Assembly (NCBI RefSeq): GCF_902497855.1
Contig: NZ_CABVHU010000001.1
Coordinates: 380,595 to 444,594, forward strand
Length of the DNA stretch: 64,000 bases
Direction: 5' to 3'
From: Pseudomonas fluorescens
Lineage (GTDB): Bacteria; Pseudomonadota; Gammaproteobacteria; Pseudomonadales; Pseudomonadaceae
Translations under genes and position numbers: made by a program
The notes under the pieces: model-generated
What the model was told of the DNA's origin: nothing
The model's database searches: none
The model's input: the letters and a program-made list of their open reading frames with translations, nothing else
Shown: in pieces, positions 1 through 8,276 of the stretch
How the letters are laid out: each line of letters opens with the position of its first letter
How positions within the stretch are numbered: the stretch's first letter is position 1

Positions 1-3000
1 CTGGTGCAGTACCGTTACGACGAAAATGGTCAACTGATCGAAGTGATCAATCGCAACAACGATTCCGTTCGACGTTTCAGCTACGCTGATGGCGTCATGG
101 CCAGTCACAGTAACGCCCTCGGCCTGACCTGCAATTACCGCTGGCAGACCCTCGGCGATCAGCCTCGCGTGGTGGAGCACTGGACCAGCGATGGCGAACA
201 TTTTCACTACCGCTACGACTTCAACCAGCGCGTTTCCTGGGCTACTGACGTGCTGGGGCGTGAGTTGGAAATTCAGTACAACGAGGACCGTCGCGTGATT
301 GCCAGTCGTGATTACGGCGGCGAATGCTACGGTATTGCCCTGGACGAAGCCGGCAACATGACGGGTTTGAATCTGCCCGATGGCAACAAGCTCGCGTTCA
401 AATACGACGACTTTTCACGCCTGATCGAAGAGACCGATCCACTGGGTCGCAAAATCAAATACAAATATCACCTCAGTACCACGCTGGTCACTGAGACGAC
501 TTTCATGGACGGCAGCACCTGGAAAGCCCGCTACGACGCCAAGGGCAACCTCATCGCCGAAGTCGACGCGCTGGGCCACAAAACCGAATACCTGAACAGC
601 GATGACGGCTTGCCGCACACCATCATCGACGCTACCCACAAGTCCAAATACCTGTGGTGGAACGCGTTGGCCCAGGTCGAGCGGTTTCAGGATTGCTCCG
701 GCAAAAATACGTATTACCGCTATGACGAGCGTCAGCATTTGGTCGCCGTTACGGATGCGCTGAATCAGACGACAACCCTTGAGCGCAAACCCGACGGCGA
801 AGTGCTGCGCATCCAGCACCCGGACGGCAGCGCCGAGTCCTTTACCTACAACGCCCTCGGCCAGGTCCTGACGCATACCGACGGTAAAGGCCAGACCACA
901 CGCTTGCTGCGCACCGCCCGCGGTCTGCCGAGCAGCCGTCAGGACGCCAAGGGCCAGCGCATCCGCTACGAATATGACCAGGCCATTCGCCTGACCGCGC
1001 TGGTCAACGAAAACAATGCGGCTTACCAGTTCGCCTATGATGCGTCCGACCGCCTGGTCGAAGAAAAACGCATCGACAACCTGACCCGCCAGTTCAGCTA
1101 CAACCTCGGCGGGCATCTGACACGGGTCAACGAAATCGGCTACGGCGAACGCGCCGAACGACCACAACGACAGACCGAATTCGAACGCGATTCCATCGGC
1201 CGACTGCTGGCCAAACTCAATGCCGATGCCCGCCAGGATTATGCCTACGACGACGCCGATCGCTTGCTCTCCATCGCGCGTTTGCCTACCGCCAACGGTA
1301 AGAAACTCGGCGTCAGCGAAGAAACACTGGAATTCTCCTACGACTTGCTGGGTCGCCTGATCAAAGAGACCACACCACAAGGCGCCTTGTCCTACGACTA
1401 CGATCCACTGAGCAACCTGACCACGCTGACCCTGCCCACGGGCCAACACCTGAACCACCTGTATTACGGCAGCGGCCACCTGCACCAACTCAACCTTGAC
1501 GGCCAGCTCATCAGCGACATGGAGCGCGATGACCTGCACCGCGAGGTGCTGCGCACTCAAGGCAAACTCACCAGTTGTTTCGGCTACGACGCCATGGGCC
1601 GTAAGGCTTGGCAATTCGCCTCAACCCTGTCGGCTGAGAAACTCTCGCAAATCCACAATCCAGGTATTCAACCCGAGCTGTTGGTGGGGCACGCCTACAA
1701 CCCGATTCACCGCCGTCACCAATACGACCCGGCCGGCGAACTCATTCGCACCCTCGACAAACTGCGCGGCGAGATCAAGTACGAGTACGAAGCCAACGGT
1801 CAACTGCACAGCCGTGATACCGGCAAGTTGGTGGACAGTGAAGAGTTCCGATACGACGCGGCGGCGAACCGGCTGAACTTCAACACCAGTCAGTTTGATC
1901 ACGTCAAAGACAACCGGATCAAGCAGTGGCGGGATCAGGAATATACCTACGATGCCTGGGGCAACCTGATTGAAAAGCGTAGTGGGGTGAGCCGGCTGCA
2001 GACGTTCAGTTACGACTGTGAAAATCGGCTGGTCAGGGCTGAGACGTTGGTGGGCGGCAAGCTGGAAAGCACCGGGGCTTATCGCTACGACAGTCTCGGG
2101 CGCCGTGTGGCCAAGGTGTCGGAGGTCAACGGGGTCACTGAACAGAAGCATTTTCTGTGGCAAGGCTTGCGGATGTTGCGCGAGGAGACGCCGGGGCAGA
2201 GTAGCCTCTATATTTACGAGCCAGGAAGTTACGCGCCGTTGGCGCGGGTAGATCAGGAAGAGGGCGGGGAGCAGACGCTTTACTACTTCCATACCGACCA
2301 GATTGGTACGCCGCTGGAGATGACTGACCACAAGGGGCAGATTGTCTGGCAGGCGACGTACAAGGCGTGGGGGGCGGTGGAGCGTCTGGACGTCAGTGCA
2401 GTCGAACAGAATTTGCGGTTTCAGGGGCAGTATTTCGATGATGAGACGGGGCTGCACTATAATACTTTTCGGTATTACGATCCGGAGGTGGGGCGGTTTA
2501 TTACGCAGGATCCGATTGGGCTAGTTGGTAGTTTCAACCTGTATGACTATGCTCCAAACTCTATTGGTTGGGTCGATCCAACCGGGCTAAGCTCAGAGGA
2601 TCTAGTCAGGTATAAACCACGGGCTTCGGTAACTCCGCAACCTGGCTCCCGGGGAACAGCCATCAGCCGAGCCTGGGGTGAAGAGAGAGCGCTGGTTGGA
2701 AGAGGAGGAGGTTCTCGCGATTGGACGTCCGCAGAACGTCAGACGATCTTGAACACTCGAAATAATGCTCAGCTTTCGTCAGTTATGTCCGAAGCTGGGT
2801 ATACAGGTCATCACATAAACAGCGTTGAAGGAAACGGTGGCCTTGGGCCTGCATGGAAAGGCGACCCGCGGAACATCGTATTCTTGCAGAACGCTAAGCA
2901 CCCAAGTGGTATTGATGAACATCTGAACAGCCCGCAGGGTCATAGGGGCAACTATACAAATGCAGGAAAGGAGCGTTTGATCGATCGTAACAATAGTACT

Positions 3001-3024
3001 GTGAAATCGGGACCCTGCGGGTAA
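1..3024 (+). CDS. Rhs-family polymorphic toxin, 5' end outside window
   Basis: This is the C-terminal 1007 or so residues of an Rhs/YD-repeat protein; the reading frame is open to the left edge, so the N-terminal part (usually a PAAR or other delivery domain in a protein of about 1400 residues) lies upstream. Dozens of YD repeats of the type YDxxGRL/YDAxGN fill residues 1-780. The conserved core end is seen at about residues 815-860: QYFDDETGLHYNTFRYYDPE, then GRFITQDPIGL and the NLYDYAPN.P..WVDPTGL box, where Rhs proteins autocleave and the variable tip begins. The tip (about 140 residues) contains TGHHINSV, GDPRNIVFL and a trailing GHRGNYTN, which fits a GHH/HNH (Endonuclease VII-like) nuclease. 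The tip is visibly less GC-rich than the core, as is normal for exchanged toxin cassettes. It is probably a type VI secretion effector. The gene is followed after 19 nt by a putative immunity gene. Confidence 0.9.
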   Translation: MVQYRYDENGQLIEVINRNNDSVRRFSYADGVMASHSNALGLTCNYRWQTLGDQPRVVEHWTSDGEHFHYRYDFNQRVSWATDVLGRELEIQYNEDRRVIASRDYGGECYGIALDEAGNMTGLNLPDGNKLAFKYDDFSRLIEETDPLGRKIKYKYHLSTTLVTETTFMDGSTWKARYDAKGNLIAEVDALGHKTEYLNSDDGLPHTIIDATHKSKYLWWNALAQVERFQDCSGKNTYYRYDERQHLVAVTDALNQTTTLERKPDGEVLRIQHPDGSAESFTYNALGQVLTHTDGKGQTTRLLRTARGLPSSRQDAKGQRIRYEYDQAIRLTALVNENNAAYQFAYDASDRLVEEKRIDNLTRQFSYNLGGHLTRVNEIGYGERAERPQRQTEFERDSIGRLLAKLNADARQDYAYDDADRLLSIARLPTANGKKLGVSEETLEFSYDLLGRLIKETTPQGALSYDYDPLSNLTTLTLPTGQHLNHLYYGSGHLHQLNLDGQLISDMERDDLHREVLRTQGKLTSCFGYDAMGRKAWQFASTLSAEKLSQIHNPGIQPELLVGHAYNPIHRRHQYDPAGELIRTLDKLRGEIKYEYEANGQLHSRDTGKLVDSEEFRYDAAANRLNFNTSQFDHVKDNRIKQWRDQEYTYDAWGNLIEKRSGVSRLQTFSYDCENRLVRAETLVGGKLESTGAYRYDSLGRRVAKVSEVNGVTEQKHFLWQGLRMLREETPGQSSLYIYEPGSYAPLARVDQEEGGEQTLYYFHTDQIGTPLEMTDHKGQIVWQATYKAWGAVERLDVSAVEQNLRFQGQYFDDETGLHYNTFRYYDPEVGRFITQDPIGLVGSFNLYDYAPNSIGWVDPTGLSSEDLVRYKPRASVTPQPGSRGTAISRAWGEERALVGRGGGSRDWTSAERQTILNTRNNAQLSSVMSEAGYTGHHINSVEGNGGLGPAWKGDPRNIVFLQNAKHPSGIDEHLNSPQGHRGNYTNAGKERLIDRNNSTVKSGPCG

Positions 3025-3043
3025 TAAAATATTAGGAGGCGGT

Positions 3044-3640
3044 ATGAATAAAATTGATGATGCAATGGCAGAGCTAACCAAGGCTCACATTAAATATAAA
3101 CTGGGCGGAAGTTTTCAGCGGCTTAATCAGGTGGTTTCAAAATGGCCGTCAAGTCTTCGTCGTTCTGCGCAGCTAGATGATTTTTTCAATTGCTACGAAC
3201 CGATCGGCGTTAAAATAGAGACAGGATTTACACCCTTGAAGTTTGTGAGCCTAGACGCGCTTGAAAAGGCGCAGATTGGATATAAATGGATAAATGGAGA
3301 TGGCGGTAAAAAAATAAATCAAGACTGGAATGAGAACTATGTTGTTTTTATGGATGACTTAGGGGGAGGTAAACCTATAGTCGCGTTAACTGATATCGAG
3401 AATACGCCGATATTTGCGAGCTACGGTCCCGTTGCCCCATTCCAAATCGCAGATTCTTTAGCTGAGTTTCTCAGTGCGTTAGCCAAACTCATCGAGGTCG
3501 TCTATGGGGAGTTCAATATTTTTGATATCTCAGATGATGACGGAGTTAACCCTTCGTTTGTGGCGCGTCTTGATGTGGAAATCGCTCCAATATTAGGGGA
3601 GAGGAACTATCAGAATTTTTTCGACTATTTCTACGGTTGA
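3044..3640 (+). CDS. Putative immunity protein for the Rhs tip toxin (SUKH/SMI1-KNR4-like)
   Basis: A 198-residue soluble acidic protein starts 19 nt after the Rhs stop codon, behind a strong TAGGAGG ribosome site. Position directly 3' of a toxin tip, small size, acidity and AT-rich codon use unlike the surrounding genes are the usual marks of a cognate immunity gene. The pattern of W, F and D residues (for example the YVVFMDDLGGGKPIVALTD stretch near residue 105, and NFFDYFYG at the end) resembles the SUKH (SMI1/KNR4) superfamily, but I cannot confirm the family by eye. No signal peptide or membrane segment is seen, so it would act in the cytoplasm by binding the nuclease. The role as immunity protein is inferred mainly from position. 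Confidence 0.7.
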   Translation: MNKIDDAMAELTKAHIKYKLGGSFQRLNQVVSKWPSSLRRSAQLDDFFNCYEPIGVKIETGFTPLKFVSLDALEKAQIGYKWINGDGGKKINQDWNENYVVFMDDLGGGKPIVALTDIENTPIFASYGPVAPFQIADSLAEFLSALAKLIEVVYGEFNIFDISDDDGVNPSFVARLDVEIAPILGERNYQNFFDYFYG

Positions 3641-3750
3641 GCAATGAGTCATTTGTATGCGGTTTAAGGGATTGTGTTAGCAGTAGATGGCAGTGCTCGG
3701 GTGTGTGTAATGATTGGGATTATACCTAGGTCTGAAAAATAAATCGCTTT

Positions 3751-4785
3751 AGTGAGGAGTTCCGATACGACGCGGCGGCAAACCGGCTGAACTTCAATAC
3801 CAGTCAGTTTGATCACGTCAAAGACAATCGGATCAAGCAGTGGCGGGATCAGGAATATACCTACGATGCGTGGGGCAACCTGATTGAAAAACGCAGCGGG
3901 ATGAGCCGGCTGCAGACGTTCAGTTACGACTGTGAAAATCGGTTGGTTAAAGCTGAGACCTTGGTGGGCGGCAAGCTGGAAAGTACCGGGGCTTATCGTT
4001 ATGACAGCTTGGGACGACGTGTTGCCAAGGTGTCGGAGGTCAACGGGGTCACCGAGTAGAAGCATTTCCTGTGGCAGGGCTTGCGCATGTTGCGTGAGGA
4101 AACGCCGGGGCAGAGCAGCCTTTATGTGTATGAGCCGGGGAGTTATGCGCCACTTGCTCGGGTGGACCAGGAAGAGGGTGGGGAGCAGACGCTTTATTAC
4201 TTCCATACCGACCAGATTGGTACGCCGCTGGAGATGACGGACCGTGAGGGGCGGATTGTCTGGCAGGCGACGTATAAGGTTTGGGGGACGGTGGTCTTCC
4301 TCGACGGCAACCCTGATCGTCCGCTGATCATGGGCAGTTTGTACAACAGCAAGAACACGCCGCCCTGGTCGTTGCCGGCGAACAAGACGCAGAGTGGATT
4401 TTTGACTCGGTCGATTAAAGGGAAGGGCAGCAATGCCAACTTCTTCCGCTTTGAAGACAAGACTGGTGCCGAGCAAATTAGCCTCCACGCCGAACGTAAC
4501 CTCGACACCGAAATTGAGGCTGACGAAAGCCACATGGTCGGCGGCAATCGCGAAATCAAAGTCGACGGGAAACACACCGAAACGATCAAGCTAGAAACCA
4601 GTATCGCGGTTACGGAGGGGTCTTATTACGTCACCGTTGATAGTGGCGAAGTGAAGATCAATGCAGCGACATCGATCACGCTTGAAGTGGGTGCCAGCAA
4701 ATTGGTCATGAAGGCGGACGGCACGATCACGCTATCTGGCGTGAACATCGACGTTATAGGCAGCACGAAAATCAACCTTAACTGA
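3751..4785 (+). pseudogene. Rhs core fragment fused in frame to a VgrG C-terminal tail
   Basis: Bases 3751-4290 are a diverged second copy of the Rhs core at about 1838-2377 (start at the SEEFRYDAAANRLNF segment). One codon that is CAG in the intact gene is TAG here (4057-4059), so the copy is interrupted. From 4291 the sequence switches in the same frame to a VgrG/TssI tail: FLDGNPDRPLIMGSLYN, NFFRFEDKTGAEQISLHAER and the repetitive beta-strand end ITLEVGASKLVMKADGTIT. An open stretch from 4081 would encode a 234-residue Rhs-VgrG hybrid, but no start site with a convincing ribosome site is seen. This is most simply a relic of recombination between rhs and vgrG genes of a T6SS cluster. Confidence 0.8.
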
Positions 4786-4811
4786 CCAGCCAACGGACAA
4801 GGAATTCCCGT

Positions 4812-5187
4812 ATGCGACGGAATATTTACGACCGCCTTTCTGAGCGGCGTATTCGAGAGCAAGAGCAGGCGCGTCTCGAGCAGGAGATTGCTGATGCGGT
4901 GCCACCACCGCCAGAGCGCTTTCATACCAATGAGCTGAGTTTTGTTCGACCGACCAACCTCAAAGACAAAACGTTTCACGTATTCACTCTGACGGACATA
5001 GGGCCGAGCCCTTTTTCTTTGGTGGTTGGGCGTTCACAAGTTGAATCAGGCTCCGATCTTGAAACCATGGCTCAACAATTACTGGGTGAACTGAAAAAGT
5101 CTTTATCGCATGTCGAATGGATCGAGCCGGTCACACCTGTCAAGGTCGCGGGCGTAGATGCGCGGCGTGTCGAATTTCGCTGGCGAC
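4812..5187 (+). pseudogene. Truncated EagR-type (DUF1795) effector chaperone
   Basis: ATG at 4812 follows AAGGAATTCCCGT 26 nt after the VgrG tail. The first 125 residues have the DUF1795/DcrB-like layout of the Eag chaperones that escort Rhs/PAAR effectors: a charged N-terminal helix (RLSERRIREQEQARLEQE), then NELSFVRPTNLKDKTFHVFTL and the helix DLETMAQQLLGELKKSLSHV. At about 5187 the match to the family stops inside a strand (VDARRVEFRWR) and the DNA becomes an Rhs core fragment in another frame, so the last strands and helix are missing. In a working cluster the order would be vgrG-eagR-rhs, which fits the order of the relics here. Broken by recombination; probably not functional. Confidence 0.75.
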
Positions 5188-5352
5188 CGCTTCGACGAGC
5201 GCCACCACCTGATCGCCGTCACCGACGCCCTGAACCAGACCACCACCCTGGAACGCAAACCCGACGGCGAAGTGCTGCGCATCCAGCACCCGGACGGCAG
5301 CGCGGAGTCCTTCACCTACAACGCCCTCGGTCAGGTGTTGACGCACACCGGG
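5188..5352 (+). pseudogene. Short Rhs core fragment
   Basis: These 165 bases repeat the Rhs core at about 721-885: the coding DEH HLIAVTDALNQTTTLER and HPDGSAESFTYNALGQVLTH segments are recognisable in the frame starting at 5158. The copy ends at 5352, where non-coding DNA begins. It joins the broken chaperone gene directly and marks the right edge of the Rhs relic zone. Confidence 0.8.
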
Positions 5353-5729
5353 AATAAGAACCCGGCTAGTGAATGTACGGAGCGGGCTTGCTCGTGAAAG
5401 CAATTTTATAGTCAACATTGGTTTTGACTGGTGCACCGCCTTCGCGGGCAAGCCCACAGGGAGTTATGTCGATCACAACATAGTGGCCAGAGGCATTGCC
5501 CTGTAGGAGGCCACCCAGCCTGCGAAGTGGCTGCGCTTTCGCGCAGAGAACATGCCGCTAAATCGGCAAATAATTTATCTAAAAAATCAATGAGATAAAC
5601 TTTGTTCCATAAGAGCCGGCTTGCTGGCGATGGCGGCCGAGAGATCATCGTTAGACTTCCCGCCGCCTTCGCGGGCAAGCCCGCTACTTAAAGTTTTGTG
5701 CGTCGAGCCGGATTTTGCGGCGAGATCTT
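5353..5729. repeat. Gene-free stretch with REP-like elements
   Basis: No gene is seen here. Three imperfect REP-type palindromes are present: around 5380-5395 (GCGGGCTTGCTCGTGAAAGC), 5438-5459 (CGCCTTCGCGGGCAAGCCCAC) and 5660-5685 (CGCCTTCGCGGGCAAGCCCGCT), plus a related GCCGGCTTGCTGGCGATGGC at 5615-5634. They are scattered single or inverted copies of a common Pseudomonas REP family, different from the families at 7806 and 40729. Confidence 0.6.
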
Positions 5730-6371
5730 CTAGCGCGAAATGATCCCGTGATCGATCGCGTACTTGACCAGCGCCGCCGGTTTATCGATGTTGAGTTTGC
5801 GCCGGATGCTCAGGCGATGGGTTTCCACGGTGCGCACACTGATATCCAGTTCCCGGGCCATTTCCTTGTTGTTCAGCCCTTGGACCATTTTGTACAACAC
5901 CTGGCTCTCACGGGGCGTCAGTTCGTTGTCGGTGCTTTTGTCGGCAATCAGCCGCTGGGCGATTTCGGCGCTGTAGAAGGTGCCGCCGCTGGCGATGGCT
6001 TCGATCGCCGCAATGATTTCCCTGGACGGCGAGTTCTTCAGCACATAGCCGCTGGCCCCGGCGCGCAAGGACTCGCTCACGTATTCGTTGTTGTCGTACA
6101 TGCTCAGTATCAGCATCTTGAGCGACGGGTACTGGCTGCGCAGCACCCGGGTCAGTTCCAGCCCGTTCATGTCCTGGAGGCTGATGTCGACCAGCAGCAG
6201 GTCCGGCTGGCAGCGGCCGACCATTTCTATGGCATCCGCGCCGTTCTCGGCTTCGCCCACCACTTCCAGGGGCGCCATCACTGCCAGCAGCGCCTTGATT
6301 CCGTCGCGGACCAGGGCGTGATCGTCGACCAGGGCGACGCGGATGGGGTAGGGCAGGTTCATTGCAGGCAT
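5730..6371 (-). CDS. NarL/LuxR-type response regulator
   Basis: 213 residues. The receiver domain (about 10-125) shows the acidic pair VDDH at 15-18, phospho-acceptor Asp62 in LLLVDIS, the Ser/Thr switch region and the Lys in GYVLKNSP. A linker leads to a C-terminal LuxR/GerE helix-turn-helix (about 148-210) with ELTPRESQVL and ISVRTVETHRLSIRRKL. A second ATG lies three codons in and could be the true start. It is co-directional with the histidine kinase gene just upstream (23 nt gap), so the two form an operon and a phosphorelay. The pair lies opposite to cstA, so control of cstA by this system is a reasonable guess but only from position. Confidence 0.9.
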   Translation of the reverse strand: MPAMNLPYPIRVALVDDHALVRDGIKALLAVMAPLEVVGEAENGADAIEMVGRCQPDLLLVDISLQDMNGLELTRVLRSQYPSLKMLILSMYDNNEYVSESLRAGASGYVLKNSPSREIIAAIEAIASGGTFYSAEIAQRLIADKSTDNELTPRESQVLYKMVQGLNNKEMARELDISVRTVETHRLSIRRKLNIDKPAALVKYAIDHGIISR

Positions 6372-6394
6372 TCACTCTTGTTGTTGGGGACGAC

Positions 6395-7762
6395 TCAGCG
6401 TTGGGTGCCGGGCATTTTCATCGGCAGCAGTACATCCAGTTCACTTCTTCCCGGCATCGAGCTCAGGGCGAATTGGCCGCCGAAATGTTCGACGCGTTCG
6501 CGGATATTACGCAGGCCGATGCCGGCGTGGCGACGTTCGACCTGGGCGACGTTGAAGCCGATGCCGTCATCGACCACCGTCAGGTGTACGCCGTCTTCGG
6601 AGCCGTGCAGGGTAATGGAAACGTTGCGCGCCCGGGCGTGGCGTTCGATGTTGGTCAGGCCTTCCTGGACGATGCGAAACAGCGAGACCGCAGCACCGTC
6701 GACCAGGTCGCAGGCGAATTCGTTGTCGTCGTAGGTGACCACCAGGCCGCTGCGCTGCTCGAATTCGGCGGCTAGCTGGCCGATCGCGGCCGGCAGGCCC
6801 AGGGTGTCGAGCAAGGATGAGCGCAGGTCGTGGGACAGGCTGCGAACTTCGCCGATCGCATCTCCCAGGCGTTGCGTGGCTTCTCTGAGGATGCCCAGGC
6901 CCTTGTCTTGTCCCTGGCCGTTCTCGAGCACATGGCTGGCCAGTTCGAACTGGAACTTGATGGAGACCAGGACCTGGCTGATGCCGTCGTGCAGTTCACG
7001 GGACACCCGGGATCGCTCTTCCTCCTGCAGGCTGACGATGCGCTGGGTCAGGCGCTGCAATTTCTTGTCGGCCAGCCGGTGTTCGCTGACGTTGAGGGTC
7101 ATGCCGCTGGCGAACACCAACAGCACCGCCACCAGGGCCACGGCGGCGATCGCCAGCATGGTCTTGCGGATGCCCATGGCCACTTCGTCGCGGGCCTGTT
7201 GGGTGGCGCGTTCGACGTCTTCCAGGTAGATGCCGGTGCCGAGCATCCAGCCCCAGCGATCCAGCATCACCACGTAGGCGAGCTTGTCGGTGACCTGGCC
7301 GGAGGAGGGTTTGTTCCAGGCGTAGCGCTGGAAACCTTCGCCGGATTGCGCCGTGGTGAGCAAGGCCTGGATCACCGGCAGACCGTGGGGGTCTTTCATG
7401 TCCCACAGGTCTTTGCCGACCAGATCGGACTGGCGCGCGTGCATCAGGCTGCGACCTTCGCGGTCGTAGACGAAGAAATAGCCGTTGACGCCGAAGCTGA
7501 GCTTGCGCAGTTCTTCCAGCACTTGTTGCTGGGCGCGCGCGTCACCGTGGCCGTCGTCGTACAGGGGCTCGATCAGGCTTTGCGCCATGTCGACGTAGTT
7601 TTTCAGTTCGGCGCGCTTGCTGGCCAGGATGCTGTCTTCGATCAGTTGCGCCTGTTGATCGCCCAGTTGGCGGTTCAGGGAGATGACCAGGGCGCAGATG
7701 ACGGCGATCGCCAGGACCAGCGGCAGGATGCCGAGCGCGACGATTTTGTGTTTGAGCTGCAT
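6395..7762 (-). CDS. Cache-domain sensor histidine kinase (HisKA_3 type)
   Basis: 455 residues. An N-terminal membrane helix (about 8-29) is followed by a periplasmic single-cache domain (about 35-195) with the typical GVNGYFFVYDREGRSLMHARQ and WGWMLGTGIYLEDVE strands, then a second membrane helix (about 200-222). The cytoplasmic part has a coiled helix, the HisKA_3 dimerisation box with phospho-acceptor His in SRELHDGISQ (about residue 260) and a HATPase_c domain with DDGIGF and GIGLRNIRERVEHFGG. Cache domains of this kind sense small organic acids in many proteobacteria. The divergent neighbour is cstA, a pyruvate/peptide transporter, so a carboxylate signal is plausible. Start ATG at 7762 gives a normal N-terminus. 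Confidence 0.9.
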   Translation of the reverse strand: MQLKHKIVALGILPLVLAIAVICALVISLNRQLGDQQAQLIEDSILASKRAELKNYVDMAQSLIEPLYDDGHGDARAQQQVLEELRKLSFGVNGYFFVYDREGRSLMHARQSDLVGKDLWDMKDPHGLPVIQALLTTAQSGEGFQRYAWNKPSSGQVTDKLAYVVMLDRWGWMLGTGIYLEDVERATQQARDEVAMGIRKTMLAIAAVALVAVLLVFASGMTLNVSEHRLADKKLQRLTQRIVSLQEEERSRVSRELHDGISQVLVSIKFQFELASHVLENGQGQDKGLGILREATQRLGDAIGEVRSLSHDLRSSLLDTLGLPAAIGQLAAEFEQRSGLVVTYDDNEFACDLVDGAAVSLFRIVQEGLTNIERHARARNVSITLHGSEDGVHLTVVDDGIGFNVAQVERRHAGIGLRNIRERVEHFGGQFALSSMPGRSELDVLLPMKMPGTQR

Positions 7763-7805
7763 CTGGGCTCCTGACCGGGCCGAAGGCGGGCCATGACGCT
7801 AATAC

Positions 7806-7905
7806 TGTAGGAGCGAGCTTGCTCGCGATGGTCGTCAACGAAAACGCGTGTTTACCGGGTATACGCGGTGTTCTGAAGTCCATCGCGAGCAAGCTCGCTC
7901 CTACA
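7806..7905. repeat. REPIN, family 1 (inverted REP pair)
   Basis: Two REP units in opposite directions: TGTAGGAGCGAGCTTGCTCG at the left end and the complementary CGAGCAAGCTCGCTCCTACA at the right end, separated by about 60 bases. It lies in the 514-base gap between the kinase gene and cstA. Confidence 0.85.
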
Positions 7906-8006
7906 GTTCCTGGGCGGGCATCATATGCCAAGGAGTGGGGGTCCAGTAGCGGTGGTGGACGGAATGACCTGCTGCCGGGATCTGTCGGTTGAATGTAAAA
8001 CCCCCC

Positions 8007-8096
8007 TGTAGGAGCTGGCTTGCCAGCGAAGGCGGCGGCACATTCAATATCAATGGCGACTGACACACCGCTTTCGCTGGCAAGCCAGCTCCTACA
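8007..8096. repeat. REPIN, family 2 (inverted REP pair)
   Basis: Inverted units TGTAGGAGCTGGCTTGCCAG and CTGGCAAGCCAGCTCCTACA enclose about 50 bases. The core (GCTGGCTTGCCAGC) differs from family 1 (GCGAGCTTGCTCGC). Two REPIN families in tandem leave only about 180 bases for the cstA promoter region. Confidence 0.85.
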
Positions 8097-8276
8097 GGGG
8101 ATTTGTGTTTCAACCGATAGGTTGGGGTTTCTACGTAGAACTACGTAGAAAGCGCGTACGTAGTAACGCGGATTTATTTGTGGACGGCATGCGCGGATAT
8201 TGGGCCAGCTCCGCATCGCGGACACAATTATAAAAATTACCGCCGCAGTCCACTGGCTGTCGGCAGGAGACACGCT

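Noticed and set aside
415..2457. Two long minus-strand frames opposite the Rhs gene
   Set aside because: Shadow of the YD-repeat coding DNA; low-complexity translation and no ribosome sites.
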